The notes below the pieces were generated by a model. It was given only the letters and a program-made list of their open reading frames with translations. It had not been told where the DNA came from and made no database searches. Positions 51,707 to 62,876 of a stretch of DNA of 64,000 nucleotides are shown here, one piece after another; within the stretch, counting starts at the first letter, position 1, and each line of letters starts with the position of its first letter. Location: assembly GCA_965277735.1 (NCBI GenBank), contig CBDIDO010000003.1:2232001-2296000 (forward strand), in the 5' to 3' direction. This stretch comes from RH-AL1 sp965277735 (GTDB lineage Bacteria > Pseudomonadota > Alphaproteobacteria > Rhizobiales > Beijerinckiaceae). The position numbers and the translations under genes were made by a program.

Positions 51707-51715
51707 GCGCCGAGC
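51707..51715. repeat. Direct repeat (target duplication) right of IS1595-type element
   Basis: GCGCCGAGC, identical to 47854-47862. Confidence 0.75.
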
Positions 51716-52863
51716 AGCGCCTCCGGCTCGACCACGATGACGCAGAGCGCCGCGAGCGCGAGGTTGCGCATCGTGAGCGCGTGGCGGTCGAGCAACACGG
51801 CCGCGAGCAGGATAAGCGTCATCGCCAGCGCCCGCTCGGTGCCGATGCGCGAGCCGGTCATCACGTCGTAGCCGATCGCCGCGACCATCGCCGCGGCCGC
51901 CGCCCATTTCTTGATGGGGTAGCGCAGGGCCAGCGTGCGGTTCAGCGCGAGCAGGCGACGCAGCCCGACGAAGAAGATGCCGGCGACGAGCGTCATCTGC
52001 ACGCCTGAGATCGTGACGACATGGAAGATGCCGGCCTGGCGGATCGTGTCCTTCGCGGCTTCGGAGATCAGGTCGCGCTTGCCGGTCACCATGGCGGCGG
52101 CGATGGCGCCGGCGTCTCCCCCGACGATGGCGTCGACGCGGCGCGCCAGCGCGTTGCGCGCACGGTCGACTGCCATGCCGAAGCGTAGCATGAGGTCGGG
52201 CGGGTCCGGCGCGTCCGCGTCCTCGATGCGGCCGAGCACGCTGCCGACGGCGCCGATCCCGGCGAAATAGGCGTCGCGGGCGAAGTCGTAGCCGCCGGGC
52301 TCGGCCGCGCGCGACGGCGGCAGCAGCCGCGCCTTCACCTCGACGAAGGCGCCGGCCTCGAGGTCGGGCGTGCGCCGCGTGGTGAGCCGCACTCGATAGG
52401 GCAGCGGGTCGTCGAGCCCGTCCGCGGCGGCGACGCGCAGCACGAAGCGCGCGCCCTCGCGCCGAAAATCCATCTCCTCGATGTAGCCTTGGAGGGTGGC
52501 GATGCGCAGGCGGTCGAGCACCGGCGCGGCGACGCGCGCCGTGCGCCAGCCCGCCGCCGCGAAGCCGGCGACGATGGAGGCCGCGGCGACCAGCGCCATG
52601 AAGGCACGTCGCTCGCCGCGCACGAGCGCCGCGAGGCCGGCGAGCGCGGCGGCGAGGATCGTGGCGAGCCAAACGTTCGGCTCGCGGTCGGCCGCGAAGT
52701 AGAGGACGACGCCGGCGCCGGCGGCGACGGGTACCCAGAGAAAGAGGCGACGCTGCTCGGCCTCGGCCTCGAAGGAGTCGCGGACAGTCTTGGCGAGGTC
52801 GCGCGGCCTGAAGGCACGCGCACGACCCAAGAGGCGACCTTCGAGGGCCGACGTGTCCGTCAC
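51707..52863 (-). pseudogene. comEC: comEC, N-terminal fragment
   Basis: About 385 residues before the element: N-terminal helices (LFLWVPVAAGAGVVLYF and LATILAAALAGLAALV), the OB-like DUF4131 domain (LQGYIEEMDFRREGARFVLR), and the start of the competence domain with FHVVTISGVQMTL. It breaks within EALLGA. The rest is at 46794-47862. As it stands the product ends in a short element-encoded tail (SSKHTLR), so DNA uptake through ComEC should be lost. Start ATG 52863 is divergent from gltX. Confidence 0.9.
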
Positions 52864-52969
52864 CGACCCGCGCCTTCAAGACACATCGCCATGCTCTCGT
52901 CTTGACTTCGCCCATGCTACACGACTAACCGCCCCCGACCAGCCCGCCACCGAACGAGTTCTCCCGCCC

Positions 52970-54400
52970 ATGGCCGATGCGGTCGTCACGCGTTTCGCTC
53001 CCTCGCCGACCGGCTTCCTGCACATCGGCGGGGCGCGCACCGCGCTGTTCAACTGGCTCTACGCGCGCCATTTTGGCGGCCGCATGCTGCTGCGCATCGA
53101 GGACACCGACCGCGAGCGCTCGACCGACGCGGCAATCGGCGCGATCATCGACGGGCTGAAGTGGCTCGGGCTCGGTTGGGACGGCGAGGTCGTGCACCAG
53201 TTCGCGCGCGCCGAACGCCATCGCGAGGTCGCCGAGGCACTCCTCGCTGCGGGCCACGCCTACAAGTGCTACGCGTCTGCCGAAGAGCTCGCGCAGATGC
53301 GCGAACAGGCGCGTGCCGAGCACCGCACGCCGCGCTACGACGGCCGCTGGCGCGATCGCGATCCGTCCGAGGCCCCGCCCGGCGTGAAGCCGGTGATCCG
53401 TCTGCGCGCGCCGCAGGACGGCGAGACGATCGTCGAGGATCAGGTGCAGGGCCGCGTCGCCTGGGCCAACAAAGACCTCGACGATTTCGTGCTGCTGCGC
53501 TCCGACGGCGGCCCGACCTACATGCTCGCGGTCGTCGTCGACGACCACGACATGGGCATCACCAACATCATCCGCGGCGACGACCATCTCACCAACGCGG
53601 CGCGGCAGTCGCAGATCTACCAGGCGCTCGGCTGGCAGGTGCCGACGATGGCGCACATCCCGCTGATCCACGGACCGGACGGCGCCAAGCTTTCGAAGCG
53701 CCACGGCGCGCTCGGCGTCGATGCCTATCGCGAGATGGGCTACCTGCCGGCAGCGCTGCGTAACTACCTCGTCCGCCTCGGCTGGTCGCAGGGCGACCGC
53801 GAATTCTTCACGACGCAGGAGATGATCGAGGCCTTCGACGTGAAGGGTATCGGCCGGTCGCCGGCGCGCTTCGACTTCGTCAAGCTCGCCAACGTCAACG
53901 GCCATTACATGCGCTCGGAGAGCCCCGAGGCGCTGCTCGCGGCGCTCGAGGCCGCCCTGCCCTTCTTGCCCGAGCCCAAAGCGACGACGCTCGATGACGC
54001 GAGCCGCGCCAAGCTTCTCGCGGCGATGCCGGGCCTGAAGGAGCGCGCCAAGACGCTGGTCGAGCTGCTCGACGGCGCGGCCTTCCTGTTCGCGGAGCGC
54101 CCGCTCGCGATGGACGAGCCGGCGCAGGCACTGATCGAGAAGGGTCGCGCCCATCTCACGGCGCTGGTGCCGCGGCTCGAGGCGCTGACGGCATGGGACG
54201 CCGCGACGATCGAGGCCGAGGTGCGTGCCTATGCCGCCGAGGTCGATGCCAAGCTCGGCCAGGTGGCGCAGCCGCTGCGCGCGGCGCTCACCGGACGCGC
54301 CGTCTCGCCGGGCGTCTTCGACGTCTTCGCCGTGCTCGGCCGCGACGAGAGCCTGGGACGCCTGCGCGACCAAGCCGGTCGTGACGACAATTTGTCATAA
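52970..54400 (+). CDS. gltX: Glutamyl-tRNA synthetase
   Basis: A 476-residue class I synthetase with PSPTGFLHIGG (HIGH region, 11-21) and KLSKRHG (KMSKS, from 240). It charges tRNA-Glu, and in bacteria lacking GlnRS also tRNA-Gln. ATG 52970 gives the conserved MADAVVTRFAPSPTG. The comEC-gltX-gltA order is standard in this order. Confidence 0.96.
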   Translation: MADAVVTRFAPSPTGFLHIGGARTALFNWLYARHFGGRMLLRIEDTDRERSTDAAIGAIIDGLKWLGLGWDGEVVHQFARAERHREVAEALLAAGHAYKCYASAEELAQMREQARAEHRTPRYDGRWRDRDPSEAPPGVKPVIRLRAPQDGETIVEDQVQGRVAWANKDLDDFVLLRSDGGPTYMLAVVVDDHDMGITNIIRGDDHLTNAARQSQIYQALGWQVPTMAHIPLIHGPDGAKLSKRHGALGVDAYREMGYLPAALRNYLVRLGWSQGDREFFTTQEMIEAFDVKGIGRSPARFDFVKLANVNGHYMRSESPEALLAALEAALPFLPEPKATTLDDASRAKLLAAMPGLKERAKTLVELLDGAAFLFAERPLAMDEPAQALIEKGRAHLTALVPRLEALTAWDAATIEAEVRAYAAEVDAKLGQVAQPLRAALTGRAVSPGVFDVFAVLGRDESLGRLRDQAGRDDNLS

Positions 54401-54524
54401 GAGTGGCGACGCGGCGGCAGGCCCGCTTGTAGCGGCTTTTGCGATGGTCTAATGACCGCTGCAGCGCACCCCTCTTTCGTCGTAAGTCGCTGCATCGCAG
54501 CAGACTGATTTCAAAGGTACGTTC

Positions 54525-55814
<1,290 letters not shown>

Positions 55815-55825
55815 GCCTCGACACC

Positions 55826-55857
55826 GTCATTCCGGGGCGCCGGAGGCGAACCCGGAA
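55826..55857. repeat. Short palindromic repeat after gltA
   Basis: TTCCGGG (55830-55836) and CCCGGAA (55851-55857) enclose GCGCC...GGCG. The GTCATTCCGGGGC start matches a dispersed repeat type of this bacterial group. It begins 11 bases after the gltA stop and may help terminate; there is no T-run. The remaining 200 bases to pdhC hold nothing recognisable. Confidence 0.55.
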
Positions 55858-56056
55858 CCGATGTGCTTCTGGACGGGTGTGAAGAGCATCGTTCAGCAAC
55901 CATGGCGCGCTGCGCTACGTCAGCGCTCTACCGCGATGTGCTTTCAACGTCTCGGCATGAAGGTTCGCGAGATGCCTTGCGCCCTCCGCCTGCGATAGGT
56001 CCGGTCGCGGAGCGCACCCAGGCGAGTCTGACGCCGCCGCTGGCAAACGCCGCCAC

Positions 56057-57394
56057 CTACACCAGCATCGCCATCGGCGCCTCGATCAGCTGCTTGAACG
56101 CATCCAGCAGCTGGGCGCCGAGCGCCCCGTCGACAGCACGGTGGTCGGTCGACAGCGTCACGCTCATCACCGTCGCCACCGCCGGCGCGCCGTCCTTCAC
56201 CACCACCCGCTGCTCGCCAGCGCCCACCGCGAGGATCGTCGCGTGCGGCGGGTTGATGACGGCGGCGAAGTCCTTGATCCCGAACATGCCGAGGTTCGAC
56301 ACCGCCGTGGTGCCGCCGGTGTATTCCTCCGGCTTCAGCTTCCGCACCTTGGCGCGCGCGGCGTAGTCCTTCATCTCGGCGGAGATGACGGACAGCGTCT
56401 TCGTCTCGGCCGAGCGGACGACCGGCGTGATCAGGCCGCCGGGGATCGAGACCGCGACACCGACGTCGGAGTGCGTGTGGCGCAGCATCGCGCCTTCGGT
56501 CCAGGTCGCGTTGGCATCGGGCACGCGCTGCAGCGCCAGCGCCAACGCCTTGATGATCATGTCGTTGACGGAAACCTTGTAGGCCGGCTTGCCCTCCTTC
56601 GACAAAGGCGCCGCCTTGTTGATCTCGCCGCGCAGCGCCAGCAGCGCGTCGAGCTGGCAATCGACGGTGAGGTAGAAATGCGGGATCGTCTGCTTCGCTT
56701 CGACGAGTCGACGGGCGATCGTCTTGCGCATGCCGTCGTGCGGCACCTCCGTGTAGCTGCCGGCCGCGAACATCTTCCTGATGGTCTCGTCCGACGCCGT
56801 CGGCGCCGCCGCGATCTTGACATCGGGTGCTTTGCCCGACGTCAGGCCGGCCTTCGGCTTGGGGCCGGCCTTCTCGGCCTCGCGCACGTCGCGCTCGACG
56901 ATGCGGCCGTGCGGACCGGTGCCGGTGACGTCGGCAAGGTCGAGCCCGAGCTGCTTGGCGAGACGGCGCGCCAGCGGCGAGGCGATGATGCGAGCCCCCG
57001 ACGGCGCGGGCTGCGGCGTGGATGGCGCGGCGCCGGGCGTCGCTCCGGGGCGCTCCTCGCGCAGCACCATGTCGTCGGCCTTTGGCGCGGAGGGCGGTGC
57101 CGCGGCCGGCGCCGCGCCGGCGCTCGGCACCTTCACCGAGGCGACGTCCTCGCCCTCCTCGGCGATCAGCGCGATCAGCTGGTTGACCGGCACGTCGGCC
57201 GACCCTTCGGGCACGACGATCTTGGCGAGCACGCCCTCGTCGACGGCCTCCACCTCCATCGTCGCCTTGTCGGTCTCGATCTCGGCGATGACGTCGCCGG
57301 ACTTGATCGCGTCGCCTTCCTTCTTGAGCCACTTGGCGAGGTTGCCCTTCTCCATCGTCGGCGAGAGGGCAGGCATCAGGATGTCGATAGCCAT
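56057..57394 (-). CDS. pdhC: Pyruvate dehydrogenase E2 (dihydrolipoamide acetyltransferase)
   Basis: A 445-residue E2: lipoyl domain with Lys43 (ETDKATMEVEA), Ala/Pro-rich linker, E1/E3-binding domain (ASPLARRLAKQLGLDLADV) and the acyltransferase core ending LSTDHRAVDGALGAQ (catalytic His418). It moves the acetyl group to CoA in the pyruvate dehydrogenase complex. It lies 11 bases after pdhB. Confidence 0.96.
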   Translation of the reverse strand: MAIDILMPALSPTMEKGNLAKWLKKEGDAIKSGDVIAEIETDKATMEVEAVDEGVLAKIVVPEGSADVPVNQLIALIAEEGEDVASVKVPSAGAAPAAAPPSAPKADDMVLREERPGATPGAAPSTPQPAPSGARIIASPLARRLAKQLGLDLADVTGTGPHGRIVERDVREAEKAGPKPKAGLTSGKAPDVKIAAAPTASDETIRKMFAAGSYTEVPHDGMRKTIARRLVEAKQTIPHFYLTVDCQLDALLALRGEINKAAPLSKEGKPAYKVSVNDMIIKALALALQRVPDANATWTEGAMLRHTHSDVGVAVSIPGGLITPVVRSAETKTLSVISAEMKDYAARAKVRKLKPEEYTGGTTAVSNLGMFGIKDFAAVINPPHATILAVGAGEQRVVVKDGAPAVATVMSVTLSTDHRAVDGALGAQLLDAFKQLIEAPMAMLV

Positions 57395-57405
57395 TGGCGC
57401 AGCCC

Positions 57406-58845
57406 TCAGCGGTAGCAGACGGCTTTGGCCGCCGAGACGACATCATCGACCGTCGGCAGCGCCAGCTTTTCGAGGTTGGCGGCATACGGCATCGGCACGT
57501 CCTTGCCGGTGACGCGCACGACCGGCGCGTCGAGGTCGTCGAACGCGCCCTCCATGACGATGGCCATGATCTCGGCGCCGATGCCGCTCTGCGGCCAGCC
57601 CTCCTCGACCGTCACGCAGCGATGCGTCTTGCGGATCGAGGCGAGGATCGTCTCGGTGTCCATCGGGCGGATCGTGCGCAGGTCGATCACCTCCGCCTCG
57701 ATCCCCTCCTTGGCCAGCGCGTCGGCGGCCTTGAGCGCGTAGGTCATGCCGATCGAGAAGGAGACGATCGTCACGTCGGTGCCGGCGCGGGCGACGCGCG
57801 CCTTGCCGATCGGCACCGTGAAGTCGTCACCCTCCGGCACCTCGAAGCTCTGGCCGTAGAGGATCTCGTTTTCGAGGAAGATGACCGGGTTGTTGTCGCG
57901 GATGGCGCTCTTCAGCAGGCCCTTGGCGTCGGCGGCGGTGTAGGGCGCGACGACCTTCAGGCCCGGGACGCTCGAGTACCAGGCGGTATAATCCTGGCTG
58001 TGCTGGGCGCCGACCCGGGAGGCGGCGCCGTTCGGTCCGCGGAAGACGATCGGCGCGCCCATCTGGCCGCCCGACATATAGAGCGTCTTGGCGGCGGAAT
58101 TGATGATCTGGTCGATCGCCTGCATGGCGAAGTTCCAGGTCATGAACTCGACGATGGGGCGAAGGCCCGCCATCGCCGCGCCGACGCCGAGGCCGGTGAA
58201 CCCATGCTCGGTGATCGGCGTGTCGACGACGCGCGTTCCGCCGAACTCCGCCAGTAGGCCCTGCGTGATCTTGTAGGCGCCCTGGTACTCGGCGACCTCC
58301 TCGCCCATCACGAAGACGTCGCCGTCGCGGCGCATCTCCTCCGCCATCGCGTCGCGCAACGCCTCGCGCACGGTGGTCGTCACCATCTTGGTGCCGTCGG
58401 GGATTTCCGGCGCCCCGGCGGAGGCCTGAGCCGGCGGCAGCGGCGCGTCGGACGCGGTCTTCGCCGTCGAGGCCGGCTTCTCGCCGCCCTTGTTCTCGAG
58501 CTTGGCGCCCTCGCCCGTCGCGGGCTGCGTGTCGGCGGCCTGCGAGGGCGGCGTCGCGCCGTTGCTCGAGCAGTGGCTGGCGGCGACGGCGGAGGCGTCC
58601 TCACCCTCCTCGGTGATAACGGCGATCGGCGTGTTGACGGCGACGTTCTCGGTGCCGTCGGGCACCAGGATCTTGGCGAGCGTGCCTTCGTCGACGGCCT
58701 CGACTTCCATCGTCGCCTTGTCGGTCTCGATCTCGGCGATCACGTCGCCGGACTTCACCATGTCGCCCTCGCGCTTCAGCCACTTGGCGAGCGTGCCCTG
58801 CTCCATCGTCGGCGAGAGGGCCGGCATGAGAATGTTGGTCGCCAT
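57406..58845 (-). CDS. pdhB: Pyruvate dehydrogenase E1 beta, with N-terminal lipoyl domain
   Basis: A 479-residue E1 beta. Residues 1-80 form an extra lipoyl domain (Lys43 in ETDKATMEVEA), followed by a variable linker and the transketolase-type body (MGEEVAEYQGAYKITQGL, FRGPNGAASRVGAQHSQD). This fusion is characteristic of alphaproteobacteria. It forms the heterotetramer with PdhA and starts 12 bases after it. Confidence 0.96.
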   Translation of the reverse strand: MATNILMPALSPTMEQGTLAKWLKREGDMVKSGDVIAEIETDKATMEVEAVDEGTLAKILVPDGTENVAVNTPIAVITEEGEDASAVAASHCSSNGATPPSQAADTQPATGEGAKLENKGGEKPASTAKTASDAPLPPAQASAGAPEIPDGTKMVTTTVREALRDAMAEEMRRDGDVFVMGEEVAEYQGAYKITQGLLAEFGGTRVVDTPITEHGFTGLGVGAAMAGLRPIVEFMTWNFAMQAIDQIINSAAKTLYMSGGQMGAPIVFRGPNGAASRVGAQHSQDYTAWYSSVPGLKVVAPYTAADAKGLLKSAIRDNNPVIFLENEILYGQSFEVPEGDDFTVPIGKARVARAGTDVTIVSFSIGMTYALKAADALAKEGIEAEVIDLRTIRPMDTETILASIRKTHRCVTVEEGWPQSGIGAEIMAIVMEGAFDDLDAPVVRVTGKDVPMPYAANLEKLALPTVDDVVSAAKAVCYR

Positions 58846-58857
58846 GCGTCTTGCGCC

Positions 58858-59874
58858 TCAGTGCAGGATGTCGGTCCAGAGCTCCGAGGGATCGGGCTCC
58901 GGGTCGTGGGTGGCGAAATCGGCGGCCTCAGCGACCTGCTTGCGGATCTCCGCGTCGATCGCCTTGATCTGGTCGGCCGAGGCGAGATTGCCCTCGAGCA
59001 GGCGTTTCTTGACGCGCTCGATCGGGTCCTGCTCGTCGCGCATTTTCTGCACCTCTTCCTTGGTGCGGTACTTGGCCGGGTCCGACATCGAGTGGCCGCG
59101 GTAGCGGTAGGTCTGCATCTCGAGGATGATCGGCCCCTCGCCCGCGCGGCACCATTCGATCGCGAGGTCGGCAGCGGCCTTGACCGCGCGCACGTCCATG
59201 CCGTCGACCTGGAAGCCGGGGATGTTGAAGCTCTGGCCGCGTTTCGACAGGTCGGTCAGCGCCGAGGAGCGGGTGATCGAGGTGCCCATCGCGTAGCGGT
59301 TGTTCTCGATCACGTAGACGACCGGCAGCTTCCACAGCTCGGCCATGTTGAAGGCCTCGTAGACCTGGCCCTGGTTGGAGGCGCCATCGCCGAAATAGGT
59401 GAAGCAGACGTTGTCGTTGCCGCGATAGCGGTTGGCGAAGGCCAAACCCGTTCCCAACGGCACTTGCGCGCCGACGATGCCGTGGCCGCCGTAGAAATGC
59501 TTCTCCTTGGAGAACATGTGCATCGAGCCGCCCTTGCCCTTCGACAGGCCGCCGCGGCGGCCGGTCAGCTCGGCCATCACGCCCTTGGGGTCGAGGCCGC
59601 AGGCCAGCATGTGGCCGTGGTCGCGGTAGGCGGTGATCGTCTGGTCGCCGGGCTTGGCGTCGAGCATCAGGCCCGTCACCACCGCCTCCTGGCCGATGTA
59701 GAGGTGGCAGAAGCCGCCGATCAGGCCCATGCCGTACATCTGGCCGGCCTTCTCCTCGAATCGGCGGATCAGCAGCATGCGGCGGTAGGCCTCGAGCTCC
59801 TGCTCGGCCGTGAACTCGAGCACCGGCGGGGGCGCGGTGGGCCCATGCGGCGCAGCCGCCGTCTCCGTGGCCAT
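58858..59874 (-). CDS. pdhA: Pyruvate dehydrogenase E1 alpha
   Basis: A 338-residue thiamine diphosphate enzyme with the ThDP/Mg motif GDGASNQGQVYEAFNMA...ENN, and YRYRGHSMSDPAKYR, the phosphorylation-loop-like segment. It decarboxylates pyruvate. ATG 59874 gives the usual length. The operon pdhA-pdhB-pdhC runs left; in relatives ftsB lies just upstream, whereas here about 3.8 kb with other genes intervenes. Confidence 0.96.
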   Translation of the reverse strand: MATETAAAPHGPTAPPPVLEFTAEQELEAYRRMLLIRRFEEKAGQMYGMGLIGGFCHLYIGQEAVVTGLMLDAKPGDQTITAYRDHGHMLACGLDPKGVMAELTGRRGGLSKGKGGSMHMFSKEKHFYGGHGIVGAQVPLGTGLAFANRYRGNDNVCFTYFGDGASNQGQVYEAFNMAELWKLPVVYVIENNRYAMGTSITRSSALTDLSKRGQSFNIPGFQVDGMDVRAVKAAADLAIEWCRAGEGPIILEMQTYRYRGHSMSDPAKYRTKEEVQKMRDEQDPIERVKKRLLEGNLASADQIKAIDAEIRKQVAEAADFATHDPEPDPSELWTDILH

Positions 59875-60025
59875 GCAGTCTCCTCGTTGGGAACGGGTCC
59901 TTACGAGACGTAGCGCACAAAGCCCGCGAAATCGAGGTGGCCGAAAGAACTCCCCTGGAGACGTAAGCGCCGGATCCGCCAAAGCTTTCGGGTTTGCCGC
60001 GCCCCGCGGCATAGCTGGCCTGCGG

Positions 60026-60053
60026 AAAACGGCGCACCCCTTGGGGGTGCGCC
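60026..60053 (-). terminator. Terminator after the Ala/Pro/Met/His-rich gene
   Basis: GGCGCACCCC (60031-60040) pairs fully with GGGGTGCGCC (60044-60053) around TTG-type loop bases; read leftward it is followed by GTTTTCC. It lies 10 bases after the stop of the 60063-61046 gene and upstream of pdhA. Confidence 0.75.
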
Positions 60054-60062
60054 GCAGTCGCG

Positions 60063-61046
60063 TCAGTGGTGCGGGACGGCCGCGGGGGCGGCCGGCGCCG
60101 GCGCGGCGGGAGCCGGAGCAGGGGTCGGCGCCGGGACCGGGGCTGCCATGTGCGGCGCGGCCGCGGGTGCTGGCGCCGGGGCCGCTGCGGGGGCCGCCAG
60201 GTGCGGGGCAGCCATGAGCGCCGGCGCTGGGGCTGCCATGTGTGGGGCCGCCATCGGCGCGGCCGCTGGCGCCGACATGCGCGGTGCGGCCATCGGCGCC
60301 GCCATGTGAGGTGCGGCAGCCGGTGCCGCCATGTGCGGTGCGGCCATCGGGGCCGCCATGTGGGGCGCCGCGGCCGGCAAGTGCATGTGCGGAGCCGCCG
60401 CCGCGGGCGCCGTCATGCGCGCGCCGCCCGTAGCCGGACCACCGATCCGCGCGGCCGCCGGAGCGCCGCCCGTCGCCGGCCGACCGATATGGGGGCCTGT
60501 CGGCGCGAGGCCGGGCGCGGGGCGCCCCATGCGGCCACCGCCCATCGGAGCGCCGCCCGGCGCTCGACCGCCCATGTGGCCCATGTGGCCGCCACCCGCG
60601 TGACCGCCGCCCATATGGCCATGGCCCCCGCCGCCCACGTGACCGTGGCCGCCCTTGTGATGGCCGGGACGATCGGGATGGACGCGAACGCGAGCGGTGT
60701 GGCCGGCTGTCGCGCGAATGCGCGGGATCCGCTCGTGCGGGATCCGGGCGCCATGGACCGGCGCCGCGTGCGCAAGATGATCGCGATGCACCCGGCAGCG
60801 GCCGAGCAGATCGGGCGCGTGCGGGACGCCACGGACGAGCGGCGGGCAGCACGGTCGCGGGCGCCCGTTCGGCAGAAGGCCGCAGCGGCTGCGGAACGCG
60901 GCCTCGTCGAGGCCGGGGGCCGCGGCAGGCGCCGTCAGCGCCGAGCCGGGCAGCGCGCCGGGCAGCGCGCTCGCCGGGATCGGCATGGCGAGCCAGGAAA
61001 CGGAGAGGAGCGCAAGCGCTCCGACAAGACTTCGATGATGCGACAT
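60063..61046 (-). CDS. Exported low-complexity Ala/Pro/Met/His-rich protein
   Basis: A 327-residue protein with a signal peptide (1-27, ending PIPASA), a short cysteine-bearing segment (RCGLLPNGRPRPCCPP), a His-rich stretch, a Gly/His/Met block (HGHMGGGHAGGGHMGHMGG) and some 130 residues of degenerate APHMAAPMAAPHMAAP repeats. No domain is recognised. The His/Met composition suggests metal binding or an extended surface or periplasmic spacer. ATG 61046 is supported by the signal peptide. Opposing long frames here are composition artefacts. Confidence 0.65.
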   Translation of the reverse strand: MSHHRSLVGALALLSVSWLAMPIPASALPGALPGSALTAPAAAPGLDEAAFRSRCGLLPNGRPRPCCPPLVRGVPHAPDLLGRCRVHRDHLAHAAPVHGARIPHERIPRIRATAGHTARVRVHPDRPGHHKGGHGHVGGGGHGHMGGGHAGGGHMGHMGGRAPGGAPMGGGRMGRPAPGLAPTGPHIGRPATGGAPAAARIGGPATGGARMTAPAAAAPHMHLPAAAPHMAAPMAAPHMAAPAAAPHMAAPMAAPRMSAPAAAPMAAPHMAAPAPALMAAPHLAAPAAAPAPAPAAAPHMAAPVPAPTPAPAPAAPAPAAPAAVPHH

Positions 61047-61269
61047 GGCTTGTCCTCGATTGGATTGGAACAGGCGACGGATCGTGGGCGGCGGCGAATG
61101 AACGGCACCGAAACGCGCTTGCACGAAAGCGTGAACCCAAACGTTTGAGGGCCTTCGATCTCCCGGCACGGACGATCCGGCCCTCCGCCATCCGACGGAG
61201 GCACATTGGCAGGCTCGACAGCGCGCCGCGCGCCCGACAGGATCGGCCGCAACGATCGGGAGAACCGCC

Positions 61270-62737
61270 ATGGGCCATTTCATCAACGCGCGCGAAGACC
61301 TCGTCGCCGAGGCGGTCGACGGGTTGCTGCTCGCGAGCGGGGGCACCCTGGCCCGGCTCGACGGCGACCCCGACATCCGCGTCGTGCTGCGCGCCGACTG
61401 GCGCGGCGAGGGCGTCGCCATCGTCTCGGGCGGCGGCTCGGGCCACGAGCCGGCGCACGCGGGCCTCGTCGGCGCCGGCCTGCTGACGGCGGCCGTCTGC
61501 GGCGACGTCTTCGCCTCGCCGACCGCCGACGCCGTGCTCGCCGCGATCCTCGCCGCGATCCTCGCCGTTACCGGCGACGCCGGCTGCCTCGTCATCATCA
61601 AGAACTACGCCGGCGACCGGCTGAACTTCGGGCTGGCGGCGGAGCGCGCGCGGGCTGCGGGACGCAAGGTCGAGACCGTGACGGTGGCCGACGACATCGC
61701 GATCGAGGGCGCGGCCCAGCCGCGCGGCATCGCCGGCACGCTGTTCGTCCATCCACGGCGAGCCCGGCTACGACAAGATCGCCCTGCCCGCCGTCGATAA
61801 GCTCGCCGATCTGCTGATGCGGCGCCTCGCCAGCGAGCTGCCCCAGGCCGGCGACCTCGGGATGCTGATCAACAACCTCGGCGCGACGACGCCGCTCGAG
61901 ATGAGCGTGCTCACCCGCGCCCTGCTCGCGACTCAGCTCGGCGGCCGCGTGACACGCCTGCTCGGCCCGGCGCCGGCGATGACCTCGCTCGACATGCACG
62001 GCATCTCGGTTTCGCTGATCCCGCTCGCCGACGGTGTCGGCGCGGCGCTCGAGGCGCCGACCGACGTCGCGGCCTGGCCGGTCGCGCGGCCCGTCACCGC
62101 TCCGGTGCTGCGGGCGATTCCGGACGGCATCGGCGACGACACTTCTGCCGAGCCGTCGAAGGACCCGGCCGTCGCGGCCCACATCGCCGCGGTCTGCGAC
62201 GCGCTCATCGCATCCGAGGCGGAGCTGAACGCGCTCGACGCCAAGGTCGGCGACGGCGACACCGGCTCGACCTTCGCCGCCGGTGCCAAGGCGATCAGGG
62301 CGGGGCTCGACAAGCTGCCGCTCGCCGATCCGGCCGCGCTCTGCGAGGCGCTGTCGCGGCGCATCGCGCGCACCTCCGGCGGCTCGAGCGGCGTTCTGCT
62401 GTCGATCTTCTTCTCGGCAATCGGCGGCGCACTCGGCGATGGCAAGAGCTGGTCGGCGGCGGTCCGGCACGGCATCGCGCGGCTCCAGGTGCACGGCGGC
62501 GCCAAGGCCGGCGACCGAACGATGCTCGATGCGCTGATCCCCGCCGCCGACGCGCTCGCCGCCTCCGGCTCGCTCAAGGATGCCGCAGCTGCAGCGCAGC
62601 GCGGCGCGGAGGCGACCGCGGCGATGCGCAAGGCCGGCGCCGGCCGCTCGACCTATCTCGCCGAGGCCTCGCTCGAGGGCCATCCCGACCCGGGGGCCGT
62701 CGCCATCGCCAAAGCTTTCGCCGCGCTGGCGAAGTAG
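61270..62737 (+). pseudogene. Dihydroxyacetone kinase (fused DhaK-DhaL), internal deletion and frameshift
   Basis: The first frame gives DhaK residues to GIAGTLFVH (GGGSGHEPAHAG, IIKNYAGDRLNF present). The sequence then jumps to IHGEPGYDKIALPAVDKLADL in another frame; about 50-60 residues of DhaK are missing between, compared with the family. The second frame (to 62737) holds the rest of DhaK and a whole DhaL domain (AKVGDGDTGSTF, ARTSGGSSG). A 12-bp tandem duplication (CTCGCCGCGATC, about 61538-61561) adds to the decay. The intact enzyme would phosphorylate dihydroxyacetone with ATP. Confidence 0.82.
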
Positions 62738-62876
62738 CCTTGTCGCTCTTCCGACGGGCTTTTCGCGGCCGGTTTAAAACTAGTCGAATTTAAAACAGTC
62801 CCGCGTCCGCCGCCGAACGCTTGTGAGTGTGCGAAGCGCGCGGCTAGGGGCGATCGTCCGTTCATGGAGATCGCCT

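Noticed and set aside
60066..61148. Long rightward frame opposite the Ala/Pro-rich protein
   Set aside because: Arg/Gly-rich translation with no signal or start site; the leftward frame has a signal peptide and terminator.
61270..62737. Programmed frameshift in the dihydroxyacetone kinase
   Set aside because: There is no slippery site and a whole DhaK segment is missing, so slippage cannot restore the protein; deletion explains it.
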